Shown here: positions 1 through 8,067 of the stretch, piece by piece
How the letters are laid out: every line of letters begins with the position of its first letter
How positions within the stretch are numbered: position 1 is the first letter of the stretch
NCBI GenBank assembly: GCA_050946275.1
Contig: JBMNUM010000029.1
Coordinates: 1-22,995, forward strand
Length of the DNA stretch: 22,995 nt
Origin: JBMNUM01 sp050946275
GTDB taxonomy: Bacteria; Actinomycetota; Coriobacteriia; Coriobacteriales; CADBOM01
Direction: 5' to 3'
Translations under genes and position numbers: made by a program
The notes under the pieces: model-generated
Database searches by the model: none
The model's input: only the letters and a program-made list of their open reading frames with translations
Told to the model about the DNA's origin: nothing

Positions 1-590
1 CTGTTCGGCCGGGCCTCGTAGATCGGGGCGCGGCGCGGCTTGCCGAGCGGTCCGGGATTCGAACTCGCGTAGACGATGACCGTCGTCCCGGGATCGCAGT
101 TGTAGTAAATCCACTTGGCATCGACGCACGCGAGGTTGACGCAACCGAGTGACATCTGGGTACCCAGCCTGTTCCACCGTTCGACCTTCATCGTCGACTT
201 ATCGTACGCGTCGTAGTACGTTATCGAATGCAGGAGGATGTCGCCGTTAAAGCGGCTCGCGTACTGCGACCACACGCCACCGATCATGATCTTCCAGCGG
301 TACTGCGGGCCGATGTGGTACGTGCCGAGAGGCGTGGCGTTGTTCTCGCCCGTGATGCACAGCATGGCTCGGACGGGCACGGTGTAATTGCCGTTCGAAT
401 CCTTCGCATAAGCGGTGACGACGTTCTCCTGGCGGTTGACCTTGAGCAGATAATCACCCGCATAGGCGTCCTCGCTGTTACCCGCACACGTGAAGAACGC
501 GGCGCAGAGCATGATGGCGCACAGAATGAGCGCGATCCTCAGCCTTGAATGTCCGGCACGCCTCTCAACTGCCTCGGTGGTGCAAGCCAT
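1..590 (-). CDS. L,D-transpeptidase (YkuD domain), partial
   Basis: This gene reads leftwards from an ATG at 590 and runs off the left edge; 196 codons are visible and no stop is reached. An AGGAGGAA ribosome-binding site lies about five bases before the ATG. A hydrophobic segment at residues about 17-36 looks like a signal peptide or membrane anchor. Residues about 46-175 match the YkuD fold: HS at 121-122 and the catalytic motif SLGCVNL with Cys150, in place of the more usual SHGC(I/V)RL. Family members cross-link peptidoglycan through meso-diaminopimelate (3-3 bonds) or attach proteins outside the membrane, acting through the cysteine. The first 45 residues are short for this family, so there is no room for separate peptidoglycan-binding domains before the catalytic domain. 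The family call is firm; the exact substrate is not known from sequence. Confidence 0.88.
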   Translation of the reverse strand, partial: MACTTEAVERRAGHSRLRIALILCAIMLCAAFFTCAGNSEDAYAGDYLLKVNRQENVVTAYAKDSNGNYTVPVRAMLCITGENNATPLGTYHIGPQYRWKIMIGGVWSQYASRFNGDILLHSITYYDAYDKSTMKVERWNRLGTQMSLGCVNLACVDAKWIYYNCDPGTTVIVYASSNPGPLGKPRRAPIYEARPN

Positions 591-652
591 GTGGTTCCTC
601 CTCGCAAAACACGCAAAAAACAAGCATAAAATCCTATGTTATTAGTCGATAA

Positions 653-658
653 ATTATA
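653..658 (-). promoter_or_regulatory. Candidate -10 box of the L,D-transpeptidase gene
   Basis: On the minus strand a perfect TATAAT lies about 63 bases before the ATG at 590, in an AT-rich stretch that stands out from the GC-rich surroundings. No convincing -35 hexamer sits at 17 bases; a TTGAGA is found 20 bases upstream, which is too far to be ideal. Confidence 0.4.
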
Positions 659-856
659 CACGACGGGGCATCCATCCATCTCAAATTGAAGGCAATGAAC
701 TTGTATTTCCTACAAATGGCAGTTTTCATAAATCCGAACAGTCGATTCGGCTGTCTCACCGGCTCATGACGAGCTGAGCTCCCGCTCTCCAAGCCCTTCG
801 CACCGCTGGCAGCCACATATGCCCGGCGTTCAACCGATGAAACTACTATGAATCAA

Positions 857-878
857 GCCGGATTTCGCCAAATCCGGC
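857..878. promoter_or_regulatory. Palindrome upstream of the XRE-cupin gene
   Basis: GCCGGATTT (857-865) and AAATCCGGC (870-878) form a perfect 9-bp inverted repeat around a CGCC tetraloop, 38 bases before the regulator's ATG. It could be the operator for autoregulation, since XRE proteins bind palindromes, or an RNA hairpin in the leader. The choice between these is inference. Confidence 0.5.
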
Positions 879-916
879 GCATCTACCAGCCACGACAACA
901 GAAAGAAGGGGCGATC

Positions 917-1510
917 ATGGCGAACGAGAGCACAAGCACGATCGGCAATAAGATCAAGACGCTGCGCGAGGCCCACGGCCTTACCGTCGAAGAGCTCGCA
1001 CAGCGCTGCGACACGGACGAGAGCATCATCCGCGATCTCGAGTCCGGTCTTGCCGCCTCCTCGCTTGCGCCCCTTATCAAGATCACCCGCGCCCTAGGAG
1101 TCCGACTAGGAACCCTCATGGACGACGACAACCAGCTTGGCCCGGTCTACACGGACGTCGATGGCATGGCCGCGGGCACGTTCATCCACACGTTCGAGAC
1201 CACCAGCGGCGGCGACCTGAACTACTTCAGCCTCGCGGCTGGCCGGGCAAGCAGGCATATCGATCCGTTCATCATCACGATCGAGCCCACGGGCGAGACG
1301 AGCCACGAGCTCAAGGGCCACGAGGGCGAGGAGTTCCTCTACGGCCTCGAGGGCGAGATCGAGATCGAGTACGGCACCGGACCGGCTGCACGGACCTACG
1401 TGCTCAAGCCCGGCGAGTCCATCTACTACGACTCGATCATCCCGCACCAGGTGAGGACGCACGACGGCCAGAGCGCCAAGTTCCTGGCAGTCGTCTACAC
1501 CCCGATGTAG
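917..1510 (+). CDS. XRE-family regulator with C-terminal cupin domain
   Basis: The 197-residue protein starts at ATG 917, preceded by AAGAAGGGG. The open frame extends upstream to 848, but that part runs through the palindrome at 857-878 and lacks a good ribosome-binding site. Residues about 8-66 are a helix-turn-helix of the XRE/Cro type (IGNKIKTLREAHGLTVEELA, then the recognition-helix region). Residues about 100-193 are a cupin barrel: the first motif is around H135 and E139 with GLEGE, the second is LKPGESIYYDSIIPH (P176, H177). In this architecture the cupin usually senses a small ligand and controls a neighbouring metabolic gene. The next gene is a same-strand acyl-CoA ligase 230 bases downstream, a pairing I have seen in anaerobes, so the ligase and its acid substrate are the likely target and signal (inference). 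Confidence 0.9.
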   Translation: MANESTSTIGNKIKTLREAHGLTVEELAQRCDTDESIIRDLESGLAASSLAPLIKITRALGVRLGTLMDDDNQLGPVYTDVDGMAAGTFIHTFETTSGGDLNYFSLAAGRASRHIDPFIITIEPTGETSHELKGHEGEEFLYGLEGEIEIEYGTGPAARTYVLKPGESIYYDSIIPHQVRTHDGQSAKFLAVVYTPM

Positions 1511-1740
1511 GAGTCGAATCGGGTTAATCTCCCAGTTCCGACAGCTCATTGCTCAATTACGGCTGCAATGCGCTTCGGATTCGGGTCGTCGCGGAGAAAT
1601 CAATCCGTCGCGACTCGGGCGAGACTACAGGCTCGACCGACAAAGCGACCTTGATTTCGCAGCGATGACCTGGATTCGAAGCGCCAGGAAAGCCGCATTC
1701 AATAGCTTCAGATGATTACCGGCAAGAGAAAGGCCGAACG

Positions 1741-3585
1741 ATGACAACAGGATTCAAGCACAAGGTTCCCGAGGGGATGGACATATCGGGTTTCGACCCG
1801 CGGGTGATCGCAGATAACGAGAAATTCGGCTGGCCGATGGAGACGACCCTCGACCCGGGAGTCTACCGCGGCGAGCCGGGCAGCGACGATTACGAGCTGC
1901 ACTCCGAGGAAACCATCGGAGCTTACTTCCGCCGCATGGTCGCCATCGACCCGAACCACCGCTTCGTCGCCTATCCCGACCGCGACCTGCTCTGGACATA
2001 CGGCCAGTTCGACGAGCGCACCGACAAGATCGCCAAGGCACTCCTCACGCTCGGCATGGAGCCCGGCGACAAGCTCGGCGTCTGGGCACGAAACATCCCG
2101 GACTGGCTCACGTTCATGTACGCCACCGCCAAGGTCGGCATCATCATGGTCACCATGAACCCCGTGTACAAGAGCCATGAGCTCGACTATGTGCTCAAGC
2201 AATCGGACATGAAGGCTCTCTGCATCGTCGATGCCTACCGCGATGTCGACTACGTCGAGGTCGTGCGAGAGCTCGTGCCCGAATCCCTCACGGTCGAGCG
2301 CGGCCGTCTCCAATCCGACGCCTACCCGTTCCTCGAGCACCTCATCTACATGGGACCGGAAAAGCATCGCGGCTTCTACAGCGTTCCCGAGCTGCTGCTC
2401 CTCGGTGAGTTCGCCGACGACCAGCTGCTGCGCGACGCCGAGGCCAAGTTCGACAACAACGATGTCGTCATGATGCAGTACACGTCGGGTACAACCGGCT
2501 TCCCCAAGGGAGTCATGCTCACGCACCGCAACATCCTCAACGACGGTTTCTACATCGGCGAAGGTCAGAAGCTGACCCCGGAGGACCGCGTGTGCCTCCC
2601 CGTTCCGTTCTTCCACTGCTTCGGATGCGTGCTCGGCGTCATGGCCAACCTCACGCATCGCGCGAGCATGATCATCGTCGAGGAGTTCGATGCGGGCCTC
2701 GTCCTGCAGGCGATCCACAAGGAGCGCGCGACATCCGTCTACGGAGTGCCGACGATGTACATCGCCGAGCTCAACCATCCCGACTTCGACAAGTTCGACC
2801 TCACCAGCCTGCGCACGGGCATCATGGCCGGAAGCCCCTGCCCGCCCGAGACCATGCAGGAGGTCATCGAAAAGATGTTCATGAAGGACATCACGATCTG
2901 CTACGGGCTCACCGAGACGAGCCCCGTGTTCACCCAGACCTCCGCGAGTGACACGCCGGAGCGCAAGTGCGGCACCATCGGACGCCGCCATCCCCCGGTT
3001 TCCGTCAAGGTCATCGATCCCAACGACGGCCACGAGTGCACGGTCAACGAGCCGGGCGAGCTGTGCTGCAAGGGCTACAACGTCATGAAGGGCTATTACA
3101 AGATGCCCGAGGCGACGGCCGAAGCGATCGACGAGAACGGGTACCTGCACTCCGGCGACCTCGGCATCCTGGACGAGGACGGCTACTACCATATCGTCGG
3201 CCGAACGAAGGACATGATCATCCGCGGCGGCGAGAACATCTACCCGCTCGAGATCGAGAACTTCTACCTGCAGATGCCGGGCGTGCTCGACGTCCAGGTC
3301 GTCGGAGCACCGGACGAGAAGTACGGCGAGATCGTCGTCGCCTTCATCCGCAGGCGACCGGAGCCGGAGGGCCAGGCGCTCACCGAGGAGAGCGTCCGCG
3401 ATTACGGCATCAAGCGCATGGCTCGCTTCAAGGTGCCCAAGCACGTCTTCTTCGTCGAGGACTTCCCGCAAAACGCCGCCAAGAAGATCCTCAAGTACAA
3501 GCTGCGCGAGCAAGCTGCCGAGCTGCTCGGCCGCACTGACGTGAAGGTGTTTGCCGACGAGAACGCAGTCGAGGACGGCGAGTAA
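1741..3585 (+). CDS. AMP-forming acyl-CoA ligase (FadD-like)
   Basis: The 614-residue protein starts at ATG 1741 with AAAGG seven bases upstream. All core motifs of the adenylate-forming (ANL) superfamily are present: YTSGTTGFPKG from about residue 247 (phosphate loop), YGLTETSP near 387, SGDLG near 471, GRTKDMIIRGGENIYP at about 487-502, and the C-terminal lysine region AAKKILKYKLRE near 578-590. These enzymes activate a carboxylic acid with ATP to an acyl-AMP and then form the acyl-CoA. RGGENIYP and the overall look fit medium- or long-chain fatty or aromatic acid ligases rather than acetyl-CoA synthetase. It is somewhat longer than the usual 540-570 residues, mainly at the N-terminus. The upstream XRE-cupin gene is the probable regulator. 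The acid used cannot be told from sequence. Confidence 0.92.
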   Translation: MTTGFKHKVPEGMDISGFDPRVIADNEKFGWPMETTLDPGVYRGEPGSDDYELHSEETIGAYFRRMVAIDPNHRFVAYPDRDLLWTYGQFDERTDKIAKALLTLGMEPGDKLGVWARNIPDWLTFMYATAKVGIIMVTMNPVYKSHELDYVLKQSDMKALCIVDAYRDVDYVEVVRELVPESLTVERGRLQSDAYPFLEHLIYMGPEKHRGFYSVPELLLLGEFADDQLLRDAEAKFDNNDVVMMQYTSGTTGFPKGVMLTHRNILNDGFYIGEGQKLTPEDRVCLPVPFFHCFGCVLGVMANLTHRASMIIVEEFDAGLVLQAIHKERATSVYGVPTMYIAELNHPDFDKFDLTSLRTGIMAGSPCPPETMQEVIEKMFMKDITICYGLTETSPVFTQTSASDTPERKCGTIGRRHPPVSVKVIDPNDGHECTVNEPGELCCKGYNVMKGYYKMPEATAEAIDENGYLHSGDLGILDEDGYYHIVGRTKDMIIRGGENIYPLEIENFYLQMPGVLDVQVVGAPDEKYGEIVVAFIRRRPEPEGQALTEESVRDYGIKRMARFKVPKHVFFVEDFPQNAAKKILKYKLREQAAELLGRTDVKVFADENAVEDGE

Positions 3586-3588
3586 ACG

Positions 3589-3612
3589 GAACGCTCCCCT
3601 CAGGAAGCGTTC
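3589..3612. terminator. Hairpin just after the acyl-CoA ligase
   Basis: GAACGCT (3589-3595) pairs with AGCGTTC (3606-3612), starting three bases after the ligase stop codon. No U-tract follows, so termination would be weak or factor-assisted. The left arm with its flank, GGAACGCTCCCC, recurs at 8011-8022. Confidence 0.45.
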
Positions 3613-3637
3613 TGCAAGCAGCATATGGTAAACAGCT

Positions 3638-3662
3638 GGAGCGCTCCCCCGGGGAGCGCTCC
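3638..3662. terminator. Bidirectional terminator between convergent genes
   Basis: A perfect 12-bp GC-rich inverted repeat (3638-3649 and 3651-3662, built on GGAGCGCTCCCC) with one central base lies between the convergent ligase and symporter genes. On the minus strand it is followed by AGCTGTTT, giving a short U-rich tail for the symporter transcript. Confidence 0.65.
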
Positions 3663-3669
3663 GCCTTTA

Positions 3670-5211
3670 CTAGTCGTCCTCGTGGATGAGCGGGGCGAAG
3701 GCGATGCCGCCCTCCTCGTTGCGGAGGTGCTCGCGATCCTCGTGCCAGCATTCAGTCGGTGGCATGCCGGGTATGGTCGACGCGACGAAGACCGGATCGA
3801 GCCCCTCCTTCCGCTGGGCGTTGTAATCGTCGAGCGCCTTGAACGCCCATTTGCCCAGGATGAGGATCACCACGATGTTGATGATCGCCTGGAGGCCCAT
3901 GAAGATGTCGGCGAGGTTCCACGCGAGCGTCAGATTCGACTGCGCTCCGAAGAAGACCACGAGAGCGCAGACGAGGCGGAATACCACGAGGGCCTTCTTG
4001 CTCTTCGTGATGAACAGGAAGTTCTGCTCGGCGTAGAAGTAGTTGCCGATAAGGCTCGAGAACGCGAACGCGAAGATCGCGATCGTCATGAAGATGATGC
4101 CCATCTTTCCGAACGCGGCGAGCATCGTCTGCTGGACGAGCGGCATGTTCGTGAGACCATCGGCAGCGCCACCGAACGGGGTGAGCTCGATATTGCCGGA
4201 CACGAAGATCATGATCATGACGGCCGAGCACGTGCAGATGACGATCGTGTCGATGAAGACGGAGAGCGTCTGCACGAGGCCTTGCTTGACGGGATGCGAG
4301 ACGCTCGCGGAAGCAGCGGCGTTCGGCGCGGAACCCATACCGGCCTCATTGCTGAAGAGGCCTCGCTTGATGCCCTGGACGATCATCGATCCTGCGAAAC
4401 CTCCGACTATCGACTTGAAATCGAATGCCTCGCTGAAGATCAGGCCGAAAACATCGGGGAGGGTTCCGGCATTCATGCAGGCCATCACGACGGCGAGCAC
4501 CAGGTAGAGCACCGCCATGACCGGCACGATCGCGGTGGTGAGGAAGCTGATGCGGTGCGTTCCGCCGAAGAGGATGAAGGCAAAGGCGACGGCGAGTATG
4601 ATGCCGAGCACCATCGGGATCTGCGTCGAGAAGTACGGGAGCACGCCATCCTGACCCATGGTGCCCTCGTTGTAGAAATACTCGAGCGACGAGCTCATGT
4701 TGTAGGTCTGCAGCCCGTTGAAGCCGAGCGCGAAGCACAGTATGAGCGCGACGGCGAAGATGACGCCGAGCCAGCGCTTGCCGATCGCCTGCTGGATGTA
4801 GTACGCCGGACCGCCGTGGAACTCGCCGTTCTTGCCACGCTTCTTCCAGATCTGCGCGAGCGTCGACTCGACGAAGGCCGAAGCGCCGTTGATGAGAGCC
4901 ATGACCCACATCCAGAACACGGCTCCCGGGCCTCCGACGGCGATGGCCGTTGCCACGCCGGCGATGTTGCCCGTGCCGACGCGGCTAGCAGTGGAGATGA
5001 TCATCGCCTGGAACGACGAGACGCTCTGCTTGCCCGACACGTGCTTCTTCTCGGTGATGCACTTGAACATGTCCTTGATGCGCGTGAACTGAACGCCCTT
5101 CGTACGTATCGTGAAGTAGATTCCGGTTCCGATCAGCAGGAACACGAGGAAATACGTGTACATATACGAGTCGATTGTGTCGGTAACCGATACCAACGCT
5201 TCCATGCTCAT
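3670..5211 (-). CDS. Alanine/glycine:cation symporter (AGCS) family protein
   Basis: The 513-residue polytopic membrane protein starts at ATG 5211, with AAAGG eight bases upstream; a second Met is two codons further in. The AGCS signature is clear: FTRIKDMF after the first membrane segment, then the SSFQAMIISTASRVGTGNIA block (residues about 64-83) with AVGGPGAVFWMW, and FVESTLAQIWK and GGPAYYIQ further on. Members import alanine, glycine or related amino acids with Na+ or H+ across the cytoplasmic membrane. About ten or eleven hydrophobic segments are visible and the length matches the family. The charged tail of about 60 residues is unremarkable. It has its own extended -10 promoter and a terminator hairpin, so it is probably monocistronic. 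Confidence 0.93.
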   Translation of the reverse strand: MSMEALVSVTDTIDSYMYTYFLVFLLIGTGIYFTIRTKGVQFTRIKDMFKCITEKKHVSGKQSVSSFQAMIISTASRVGTGNIAGVATAIAVGGPGAVFWMWVMALINGASAFVESTLAQIWKKRGKNGEFHGGPAYYIQQAIGKRWLGVIFAVALILCFALGFNGLQTYNMSSSLEYFYNEGTMGQDGVLPYFSTQIPMVLGIILAVAFAFILFGGTHRISFLTTAIVPVMAVLYLVLAVVMACMNAGTLPDVFGLIFSEAFDFKSIVGGFAGSMIVQGIKRGLFSNEAGMGSAPNAAASASVSHPVKQGLVQTLSVFIDTIVICTCSAVMIMIFVSGNIELTPFGGAADGLTNMPLVQQTMLAAFGKMGIIFMTIAIFAFAFSSLIGNYFYAEQNFLFITKSKKALVVFRLVCALVVFFGAQSNLTLAWNLADIFMGLQAIINIVVILILGKWAFKALDDYNAQRKEGLDPVFVASTIPGMPPTECWHEDREHLRNEEGGIAFAPLIHEDD

Positions 5212-5240
5212 AAACGTGCCTTTCTCTGGGGAATGGGAGG

Positions 5241-5269
5241 ATTATACCAACGAAAAGCCAGCATCAAAG
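5241..5269 (-). promoter_or_regulatory. Extended -10 promoter of the AGCS symporter
   Basis: On the minus strand TGGTATAAT (a perfect TATAAT at 5241-5246 with the extended TGn element) lies 30 bases before the ATG at 5211. A TTGATG at 5262-5267 serves as a weak -35 with a short 15-base spacer, which an extended -10 can tolerate. Confidence 0.65.
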
Positions 5270-5345
5270 CTAAAAATCGCCCGAAAACAACACGACGGCG
5301 CCAACCCTAAAGCGAGAGCCAGGGCATCGTTCGTAAAGTCAGCGA

Positions 5346-5446
5346 GCGGGCCCACAGTGCGCCGAATTGCCGAGAAACAAGGTTCTCGCTGGGCTTATGC
5401 CCGCGAGGTTCTTGTTGAACGGCAAGGCGGCGTGCTGTGGGCCCGC
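5346..5446. repeat. About 100-bp imperfect palindromic element
   Basis: The left arm starting GCGGGCCCACAG (5346-5357) is mirrored by CTGTGGGCCCGC (5435-5446). Inward of these, CGCCG, TTGCCG, AACAAG and CTCGC blocks are mirrored too: about 34 of the first 44 positions pair. The tip is GGGCTTATGCCC near 5391-5402. Two of the mismatched positions would be G-U pairs in RNA, so either strand could fold into a long hairpin. Both strands are open across it in one frame and read as similar peptides (LAGxxPAR then GNSA or GKAA, then CGPA), which creates spurious open frames. It looks like a REP- or MITE-like palindrome; multicopy status is inference. Confidence 0.6.
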
Positions 5447-5460
5447 GCAGCGTCGAGCAC

Positions 5461-5490
5461 TTCCGACCGTTCGTCTAAGAACGGTCGGAA
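5461..5490. terminator. Hairpin overlapping the stop of the clostripain-like gene
   Basis: TTCCGACCGTTC (5461-5472) and GAACGGTCGGAA (5479-5490) form a perfect 12-bp stem with a six-base loop. The TAG stop at 5475-5477 lies in the loop, and one arm encodes the last residues of the protein. There is no U-tract. Confidence 0.5.
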
Positions 5491-7952
5491 TAGTAGATGT
5501 CGCCGTTGCGCTCGATGTAGAAGTAGACGGGATCGACCATGAGGTAATCACCGTAGATATCGTCGATGACGAAACTGTAGCTGTACTGCCCGACTGAGAG
5601 GCCGCTGTACGCGACGCGAAAATTCCTGCTCACGGTGCAGCTCCTACCCTCGTAGTCGTGACTGGAATCCTCGGATGCGAAGTCGTAGTAGCACGGAACG
5701 ATCACATCGCCCACCTCGAGCGGCTCGAGATCGCGCGCGGAGATACCGTCGGAGTCGACGCCGCTCCATGTGCCCTCGACGACGATCTGGCGGTTCTGGA
5801 AATACTGCCTCGTGCGCAGGTAGGTCTCCTTGCCGTTGAGCAGGATCGGCGATGTGTACACGACGTAGCTGTCGGTCTCATCGGCGATATAGGTTGCGAG
5901 GTTCTGCCCATCGGGAAGCGACAGCCAGTTGCCGTCGAAGCCGTCGTAGAACTTGCCGGTATCCCAGCTGCCGTAGACATCCGTCGTCTCGCCGAGCTCG
6001 ATCAGGTTGTGCCCGCTGACCTGGTAGACATAGGCCGTGACGTTGGCCGCGTTCGACAAGCCGTTGTGATTAAGCTGGAAGCCGTACGTGCCGTTCGCAT
6101 CGAAATGCGGTTTCTGCGCGAACGTGATCAGCGAGCTCGCGCCGGTCTGCTGATAGCTGTCGAGATACGTGAAGTAATCGCTGCCTCCCCCGCCCAGTCC
6201 GAAGTCGAACGGATTGGCGAGGAACTGGTCGACGAGGCCGCCGCCCTGCTCCCACGTTCCCTGGTCGAACCAGTTGTCGTAGTTGAACATCGAGTTGTTG
6301 GCCCCATAGACGCTTGCCTGGGTGATCGAGTCGACGAACGTGAGGTAGAACGGCGTCACGCAGACATCGGAGAACGTCGTCATCTCGCTCGACCCCTGGA
6401 TGGCGAGCGGGTAGTACACGGAGAGCCCGCTCGCGTTAGCGTGCGTGCGGCCCGCTTTGGTGTACAAGACCGCCTCCGCGATGTAATCCCGCACATCACC
6501 GGACGAAGTCACATGGCCCGAGCAAGCATCGACGAGTCCGCCGAGGTCGACCATGTTCGCGTAGCCCTCGATGCGGTTGTTGCCGCCGAAGTTATCCGCG
6601 GACGTGATGCCGCGGACGATCGGGGCGACCTTGTTCTGGTCGGCGCATACATCGCACAGCTCCTGAGTGAAGGAGCTGAAGGACTTCACGAGCGGATCCA
6701 TCTGCGACAGGTCGATGAGCGACATCGTCACGAACGACGAGTCGGAACTGCGCTGGTAGTAGTTCATGAAACTATCCACGACGAACCGTCCGAGCGTCTC
6801 GCCATCGACACTGGGGTCGGATGCGAGGAACTCCATGATGTCGCTGTAGTTCCAGCCGGCTCCAGGCTCGACCTCCTCGGATGCGTACATGTAATCGGCG
6901 TAGGAGGCGAAGATGTTGGCCGTCTCGAGCGTGCTCATGAGACAGCAGTCGAAACCGATGAAATCGAATTTGCGCGTCATGTTCTTGTAGACGGAGGCAA
7001 ACGCGGAATCGAGCTCGCGCAGCGTCAGCGAGTCGTTGCGGTAGTTCTCGTCGTTGCACACGCCGCCGATGCTGCCAGCACCATGATCCCACATGATGAC
7101 GCCCATGTGCTCGGCGGGATAGTTCTCGAGGCCCCAGGCGAGGAAGCTCGCGAGCGTGCCGGGTTCGCCCATATTGGACTGCGGCTGGATGTCCTCGATC
7201 GTGATGCTGCTCTCCTGGATGAGGAAGCGCCTGATCTGCTTGGCATCCTGCTTGTTGCCGCCGCTCCAACGTGAAGTTCCACCGGCCTCGACGACGAAGC
7301 GGACGTTCTCGCTGCCCGATGCGTTGACCATCTCGGCCAGGTCATTCGTGGCAGCACCTCCTGAAGACTCGAGGTTCGATCCGCACATGTAGACGAAGAT
7401 CGTCCAGGTATCGGGATCGGGGTTGGCGGCGTAGGCGCGGTATGACGTGCCGCCCTCGGTGGTGAGGGTCTCGACGCCCTGCGGGGGCTGCGTGAACGAG
7501 GTGGTTACCCCGGATGCGGCACGCGTCAAGCTGCGCGTCGAGGGAGCCGCCGCTGTTTCGGAGGATGCGTCATCTGCCACTGACGCCGCAGCCTCCGCGT
7601 CCTTGGAACCGGCCTCGGCGCTCTCGGCTGCCTCGGTCGCATTCTCGGGACGAGTGATCGTCATCTCGCCCGTGGCCTCATCGACCTCCATCACCATGCC
7701 GGACGCCGTCGGATCGGATGCACCCTCTTCGACAAGTGTCCCGGACTCTACAGCGAGGTCCTCTGATGCGGGGGCAACCGTGGTCTCACTCGGCTGCTCC
7801 GCGCCTGGGGCGACCTCGGCGTTCGTAACGATCTCGATGGCCTCCGGCTCGGCCTCGTCGGATGGGTCGACCTTGTCCCCGCATGCCGTGAGGCAAACCA
7901 GGCTCGCAGCGCACGATACCGCGAGGATAAGGGAGATGAGGCGCTTGTTCAT
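5475..7952 (-). CDS. Clostripain-family (C11) cysteine peptidase, lipoprotein
   Basis: The 825-residue protein starts at ATG 7952, preceded by GGGGTGAT. The open frame runs further upstream, but only as a shadow of engB. It begins with a lipoprotein signal, charged MNKR then a hydrophobic stretch and LTAC with Cys24, so it should be anchored on the outer face of the membrane. Residues about 27-140 are an Ala/Glu/Ser-rich, low-complexity acidic spacer. The C11 domain starts near 182 (TWTIFVYMCGSNLE, NDLAEM), with the catalytic His290 in MWDHGAG and Cys337 in FDCCLMS. About 450 further residues follow and probably form beta-rich substrate- or surface-binding modules; I do not recognise them individually. 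Clostripain-type enzymes cleave after Arg or Lys and some mature by self-cleavage. Role is probably host-protein degradation or surface processing (inference). Confidence 0.88.
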   Translation of the reverse strand: MNKRLISLILAVSCAASLVCLTACGDKVDPSDEAEPEAIEIVTNAEVAPGAEQPSETTVAPASEDLAVESGTLVEEGASDPTASGMVMEVDEATGEMTITRPENATEAAESAEAGSKDAEAAASVADDASSETAAAPSTRSLTRAASGVTTSFTQPPQGVETLTTEGGTSYRAYAANPDPDTWTIFVYMCGSNLESSGGAATNDLAEMVNASGSENVRFVVEAGGTSRWSGGNKQDAKQIRRFLIQESSITIEDIQPQSNMGEPGTLASFLAWGLENYPAEHMGVIMWDHGAGSIGGVCNDENYRNDSLTLRELDSAFASVYKNMTRKFDFIGFDCCLMSTLETANIFASYADYMYASEEVEPGAGWNYSDIMEFLASDPSVDGETLGRFVVDSFMNYYQRSSDSSFVTMSLIDLSQMDPLVKSFSSFTQELCDVCADQNKVAPIVRGITSADNFGGNNRIEGYANMVDLGGLVDACSGHVTSSGDVRDYIAEAVLYTKAGRTHANASGLSVYYPLAIQGSSEMTTFSDVCVTPFYLTFVDSITQASVYGANNSMFNYDNWFDQGTWEQGGGLVDQFLANPFDFGLGGGGSDYFTYLDSYQQTGASSLITFAQKPHFDANGTYGFQLNHNGLSNAANVTAYVYQVSGHNLIELGETTDVYGSWDTGKFYDGFDGNWLSLPDGQNLATYIADETDSYVVYTSPILLNGKETYLRTRQYFQNRQIVVEGTWSGVDSDGISARDLEPLEVGDVIVPCYYDFASEDSSHDYEGRSCTVSRNFRVAYSGLSVGQYSYSFVIDDIYGDYLMVDPVYFYIERNGDIYYSDRS

Positions 7953-7966
7953 GAGATCACCCCGGA

Positions 7967-7983
7967 TTACAGACGTTACAGAC
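7967..7983. promoter_or_regulatory. TTACAGAC direct repeat before the clostripain-like gene
   Basis: TTACAGAC occurs at 7967-7974 and again at 7976-7983, nine bases apart, just upstream of the gene's ribosome-binding site on the minus strand. It could be a paired regulator half-site; no regulator is identified. Confidence 0.3.
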
Positions 7984-8006
7984 TTATTAGATTCTATCGT
8001 ACAATG

Positions 8007-8039
8007 ATTTGGAACGCTCCCCGTGAGAGCGTTCCAAAT
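8007..8039. other. 13-bp perfect hairpin in the divergent region
   Basis: ATTTGGAACGCTC (8007-8019) and GAGCGTTCCAAAT (8027-8039) form a perfect stem with a seven-base loop. It lies between the leftward clostripain-like gene and the rightward small ORF. A TACAAT (8000-8005) immediately to its left could be a -10 for rightward transcription, which would place the hairpin at the start of that transcript. It shares GGAACGCTCCCC with the hairpin at 3589. Confidence 0.5.
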
Positions 8040-8067
8040 CGAACGGCAGGCACCGGGAGGAACCATC

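Larger units (their letters stand above)
591..916. other. Divergent intergenic region, no gene seen
   Basis: This stretch separates the leftward L,D-transpeptidase from the rightward XRE-cupin gene. The 600-730 part is AT-rich and holds the candidate -10 box. The 857-878 part holds a 22-bp hairpin or palindrome. A 60-codon minus-strand open frame here (634-816) has no ribosome-binding site and no recognisable protein character, so it is not called. Confidence 0.6.

Noticed and set aside
1708..3624. 638-codon open frame antisense to the acyl-CoA ligase
   Set aside because: The plus frame carries every motif of the ligase family. The antisense frame is open only because GC-rich codon use avoids stops; its protein is D/E/V/L-rich with no motif.
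3625..5310. 561-codon plus-strand frame across the AGCS gene
   Set aside because: It is a shadow of the symporter: a highly charged sequence without domains, no ribosome-binding site, and it runs through the symporter's own promoter.
5339..5597. Two overlapping small ORFs over the palindrome
   Set aside because: They encode near-identical peptides only because the DNA is palindromic; neither has a ribosome-binding site.
5658..7274. 538-codon plus-strand frame across the clostripain-like gene
   Set aside because: It mirrors the peptidase gene and has no family motifs or start signal.
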